A stretch of DNA of 64,000 bases from Ureibacillus acetophenoni (GTDB lineage: Bacteria > Bacillota > Bacilli > Bacillales_A > Planococcaceae). The position numbers and the translations under genes are program-made. This document shows positions 61,170 through 64,000 of this stretch, piece after piece; the first letter of the stretch is position 1, and the number at the start of each line of letters is the position of its first letter. Below the pieces are notes generated by a model, which was not told where the DNA came from, ran no database searches, and worked only from the letters and a program-made list of their open reading frames with translations. Where the stretch lies: positions 1-64,000 of the forward strand of contig NZ_OBQC01000011.1 in NCBI RefSeq assembly GCF_900220965.1, written 5' to 3'.

Positions 61170-62801
61170 ATGAAAAAGAACAGTTTATTACTATTAAGCA
61201 TGTTATTAGTATTATCTGCTGTTTTAGCTGCTTGTAACTTTGGCGGCGAAGAAACAACATCAAATGAAAATGGTGATGGTACAACTGCTAAAGAATTAAA
61301 TTTAGTAATTGCATCTGAACCACCATCATTACACCCTGGATTAGCTACTGATAGTACATCAGGTGTAATTTTACAAAACGTTTTTGAAGGTTTAACAACA
61401 TTAAAAGATGGTGAAGTAGTAAACGCGGTAGCAGAAGATGTACAAGTAAGTGATGATTTATTAACTTATACATTCACTTTAAAAGATACAACTTGGTCTA
61501 ATGGTGACCCAGTTACTGCAGAAGATTTTGAATATGCATGGAAATGGGCATTAAACCCTGAAAATGCATCTGAATACGCTTCAATCCTTTATCCAATTAA
61601 AGGCGCTCAAGCTTATAACTCTGGTGAAGGTGCAGAAGAAGATTTAGGTATTAATGTAGTAGATGAAAAAACATTAGAAGTTACATTGGAAAATCCAACT
61701 CCATACTTCTTAGAATTAACTGCATTTAAAACTTATTTCCCAATTCACAAAGCAACAGCTGAAGCTAACCCAGAGTGGTACACTGATGCTGGTGAAGATT
61801 ACGTAACAAATGGTCCATTCTTATTATCTGAATGGAAACATAGTGATTCAATCACTTTAGTGAAAAACGATAAGTATTGGGATGCTGAAAATGTTGCTTT
61901 AGATAAAGTAAGCATTGGCATGGTAGAAAATGAAACAACAGCAGTAACAATGTTTGATGCTGGTGAAATTGATTTCCTTGGTGCACCTTTCCAAACAGTA
62001 GCACTAGATGCAATTGACCGTTACAAAGGTGAAGGAATTCTAAATATTGAAGATTACGCAGCAATTTACTGGTACAAATTCAACACAACAGGTGAATTTA
62101 CTAAAAACGCTAATATCCGTAAAGCATTAACACTTGCTATTAACCGTCAAGAGTTAATCGACAATATCTTAAAAGGTGAACAATCACCTGCTTTAGGTAT
62201 GGTTCCAGGAGCTATTAAAGGATTTGAAGAAGACCGTGGATACTTCAAAGATAACGATATCGAAGAAGCAAAAGCGGCTTTAGAATTAGGTATGCAAGAA
62301 CTTGGAATTACTGATCCAAGCGAAATTAAAATTGGATTATCAATGAACACAAGTGAAGCACACGCAGTTATTGCACAATTTGTTCAAGAAGGTTGGACTA
62401 AAAACTTAGGTATCGAAGTAACACTTGATAACTCTGAGTGGCAAGTTTACTTAGATAAATTAAACATGTTAGACTTTGATGTTGCACGTATGGGTTGGAT
62501 TGCTGACTACAACGATGCATATTCATTCCTAGAGCAATATGACTCTGCAGAAAATGGTAATAACGATACTGGTTGGGAAAATGCTCAATATGCTGACCTA
62601 TTAAGTCAATCAATTGTTGAGACAGATCCAGAAGCACGTATTGCATTACTTAAACAAGCAGAAGCAGTTGCAATGAGTGAGTTCCCAGTTGCACCAGTTT
62701 ACAACTACTCAAATCTTCATGTTAAAAAAGATTATGTAAAAAATATGGCACCTGATGGACTAGGTAACGTCTATTTAAAATATGTAGATATTAACAAATA
62801 A
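61170..62801 (+). CDS. oppA: Oligopeptide ABC transporter substrate-binding lipoprotein (OppA family)
   Basis: 543 residues. Signal peptide with lipobox LAAC, then a family 5 binding domain: LNLVIASEPPSLHPGLATD, VFEGLTT, FTLKDTTWSNGDPVTAEDF and IRKALTLAINR. It is a lipoprotein that delivers oligopeptides to the permease encoded downstream. ATG 61170 follows TTGGGGG. Codon use is strongly biased to A/T-ending codons typical of highly expressed genes in such genomes. Confidence 0.92.
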   Translation: MKKNSLLLLSMLLVLSAVLAACNFGGEETTSNENGDGTTAKELNLVIASEPPSLHPGLATDSTSGVILQNVFEGLTTLKDGEVVNAVAEDVQVSDDLLTYTFTLKDTTWSNGDPVTAEDFEYAWKWALNPENASEYASILYPIKGAQAYNSGEGAEEDLGINVVDEKTLEVTLENPTPYFLELTAFKTYFPIHKATAEANPEWYTDAGEDYVTNGPFLLSEWKHSDSITLVKNDKYWDAENVALDKVSIGMVENETTAVTMFDAGEIDFLGAPFQTVALDAIDRYKGEGILNIEDYAAIYWYKFNTTGEFTKNANIRKALTLAINRQELIDNILKGEQSPALGMVPGAIKGFEEDRGYFKDNDIEEAKAALELGMQELGITDPSEIKIGLSMNTSEAHAVIAQFVQEGWTKNLGIEVTLDNSEWQVYLDKLNMLDFDVARMGWIADYNDAYSFLEQYDSAENGNNDTGWENAQYADLLSQSIVETDPEARIALLKQAEAVAMSEFPVAPVYNYSNLHVKKDYVKNMAPDGLGNVYLKYVDINK

Positions 62802-62821
62802 TAATTTAATTATTTAAAGTT

Positions 62822-62894
62822 ACTATTTACATTGATGGTAATAGTACAAGGGCTGTTTTAATCGACTTTCGATGACAAGCAGCCTTTGTTTTAT
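62822..62894 (+). terminator. Hairpins between oppA and oppB
   Basis: GTACTATT/AATAGTAC (62822-62847), then AAGGGCTG/CAGCCTTT with a T-rich tail (62850-62894). Partial termination here would give excess binding protein over permease, usual for opp operons. Confidence 0.65.
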
Positions 62895-63005
62895 TTAACG
62901 GGAAAATAGCATATGTTTTACATATTTTCTAAAAAAAGACAACGGTTTACCGCTGATTAAACTGTGTCTTTTAATTTTCTATTAAAGAAAAAGGAGGGAC
63001 AAGGT

Positions 63006-63935
63006 ATGGTAAAGTACATTTTAAATAGATTAATCTATATTCTGATTGCGTTATTTATTATAGTTAGTGCGACATTTTTCTTAATGAGACTTGCGCCAGG
63101 GAGCCCATTTGCAAGTGAACGTGAACTCCCACCGAAGATTGAAGAGCAATTGAATGCTAAATATGGATTAGATAATCCTTGGTACATTCAATATAAGGAT
63201 TATTTAATCGATACTGTTACGTTTGATTTTGGTGAATCAATGAAGTATAAGGGGCGCTCTACTAATGATATCATTGCAGAAAGTTTCCCGGTTTCATTAA
63301 CTTTAGGGTTACAGGCGATGTTTTTAGCAGTAGGGTTGGGAATATTATTTGGTGTAATTGCTGCTCTTTATCATAATCGTTTCCCTGATTATGTAGCATC
63401 AACAATTGCAGTTTTAGGTATTTCTGTACCTTCATTTATTTTAGCGGGATTAATGCAGTACTTTTTATCTTACAAATTAGGTCTTTTCCCTGTAAGTGGG
63501 TGGAAAGGATTTGCTTATAGTATTTTACCGGCGTTTGCGATAGCGATTACACATATGGGATTCATAGCGAAATTAACTCGTTCTAGTATGTTAGAACAAA
63601 ATAATAGTGATTATGTGAAAATGGCTCGTGCAAAAGGGCTTGGTAAGTGGACTACTGTGTTTAAACATTCACTAAGAAATGCTCTACTACCAGTTCTTAC
63701 TTACTTAGGGCCACTAACAGCAGGGGTAGTTACAGGTAGTTTCATTATTGAACAAATTTTTGCTATCCCGGGATTAGGGAAACACTTTGTAACAAGTATA
63801 ACTAACCGTGATTACACAGTTATTATGGGTACTACTGTTTTCTATGCAATCATTCTGTTGTTTGCGGTATTAATAGTAGATATTCTGTACAGTATTGTTG
63901 ATCCACGAATTAAATTGAAAGGAGCGAAAAAATAA
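63006..63935 (+). CDS. oppB: Oligopeptide ABC permease OppB
   Basis: 309 residues, six membrane helices. It starts [19 protein letters not shown], has [15 protein letters not shown], and the EAA loop [24 protein letters not shown]. It forms the channel with OppC. ATG 63006 follows AAAGGAGGG; the upstream in-frame ATG 62964 has no site. Its stop overlaps the oppC start (TAATG). Confidence 0.93.
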   Translation: MVKYILNRLIYILIALFIIVSATFFLMRLAPGSPFASERELPPKIEEQLNAKYGLDNPWYIQYKDYLIDTVTFDFGESMKYKGRSTNDIIAESFPVSLTLGLQAMFLAVGLGILFGVIAALYHNRFPDYVASTIAVLGISVPSFILAGLMQYFLSYKLGLFPVSGWKGFAYSILPAFAIAITHMGFIAKLTRSSMLEQNNSDYVKMARAKGLGKWTTVFKHSLRNALLPVLTYLGPLTAGVVTGSFIIEQIFAIPGLGKHFVTSITNRDYTVIMGTTVFYAIILLFAVLIVDILYSIVDPRIKLKGAKK

Positions 63936-64000
63936 TGACAAAACAGAACGAACATATTGAAAATCTGTCACCCGAGATGTTTAAAGTTGTCGGTGGACGT
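63935..64000 (+). CDS. oppC: Oligopeptide ABC permease OppC, N-terminal fragment (window edge)
   Basis: 22 codons before the window ends. [20 protein letters not shown] matches the N-terminus of Firmicutes OppC proteins. GAAAGGAG lies 9 nt upstream. Truncation is due only to the window edge. Confidence 0.8.
   Translation, partial: MTKQNEHIENLSPEMFKVVGGR

Overview
The window looks like chromosome from a low-GC, Gram-positive, endospore-forming Bacillales, most likely Bacillaceae or Planococcaceae (Lysinibacillus/Solibacillus-like). The grounds are AT-rich DNA, strong AAGGAGG-type ribosome binding sites, the order rrn end - tRNAs - arginase - sigW - rsiW - cdaA - cdaR - glmM - glmS shared with Bacillus-type genomes, a glmS ribozyme, a YqhV-type protein and a UgtP/LtaA pair. 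The genus is inferred, not shown.

Layout. 1-1173: end of a 23S rRNA, 5S rRNA and five tRNAs (Asn, Glu, Val, Tyr, Gln). 1265-1745: 52-bp tandem repeat block. 1941-11176: arginase, the sigma-W/anti-sigma-W pair behind its autoregulatory promoter, the c-di-AMP synthase module cdaA-cdaR-glmM, a DJ-1/PfpI protein and ribozyme-controlled glmS. 11200-27217: a complete 16,018-bp Tn7-like transposon 23 bp past the glmS stop codon. It is bounded by TGT...ACA ends, 18-bp TnsB-type sites and a perfect 5-bp duplication (ACTCG), and encodes TnsA, TnsB, TnsC and TniQ/TnsD. Its cargo is a CopZ-like metallochaperone, a degenerate NUDIX protein, an IS110 element, an unknown protein, a CadC-regulated cadmium cassette (methyltransferase, CadD, CadC, CadA), a PemK-like toxin and a duplicated structured-RNA-like motif beside a second transposon-end-like sequence.

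27389-64000 is ordinary chromosome: a dipeptide ABC importer (binding protein divergent from permease/ATPase genes), two methyltransferase/DUF4256 genes, an ABC exporter, a bile-acid-symporter family protein, a LytTR-DUF3021-ABC module, an ArsR/SRPBCC pair, CorA, small membrane and cytosolic proteins, UgtP-LtaA glycolipid genes, DinB/YfiT proteins, an acyl-CoA ligase next to a KAS III-like protein, an ABC-F protein with an attenuator, a paired EAL protein and CBS-GGDEF protein, a FusB-type protein, a Mef-like MFS pump with a leader peptide, a TSUP permease, PadR-HAAS, and the start of an oligopeptide importer.

The most notable observations are these. (1) The IS110 insertion at 12467-14085 has a candidate bridge RNA in which all four expected guide segments match the two element-flank junctions and the donor junction, around a GT/AC core, so the IS and its target can be reconstructed to the base. 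(2) The Tn7-like ends, duplication and internal relic end are resolved. (3) Two antibiotic-protection-type genes have leader peptides and alternative RNA structures. (4) A KAS III homologue has Ser and His in place of the catalytic Cys and Asn. (5) An unrecognised twofold RNA-like motif lies near the distal transposon end.
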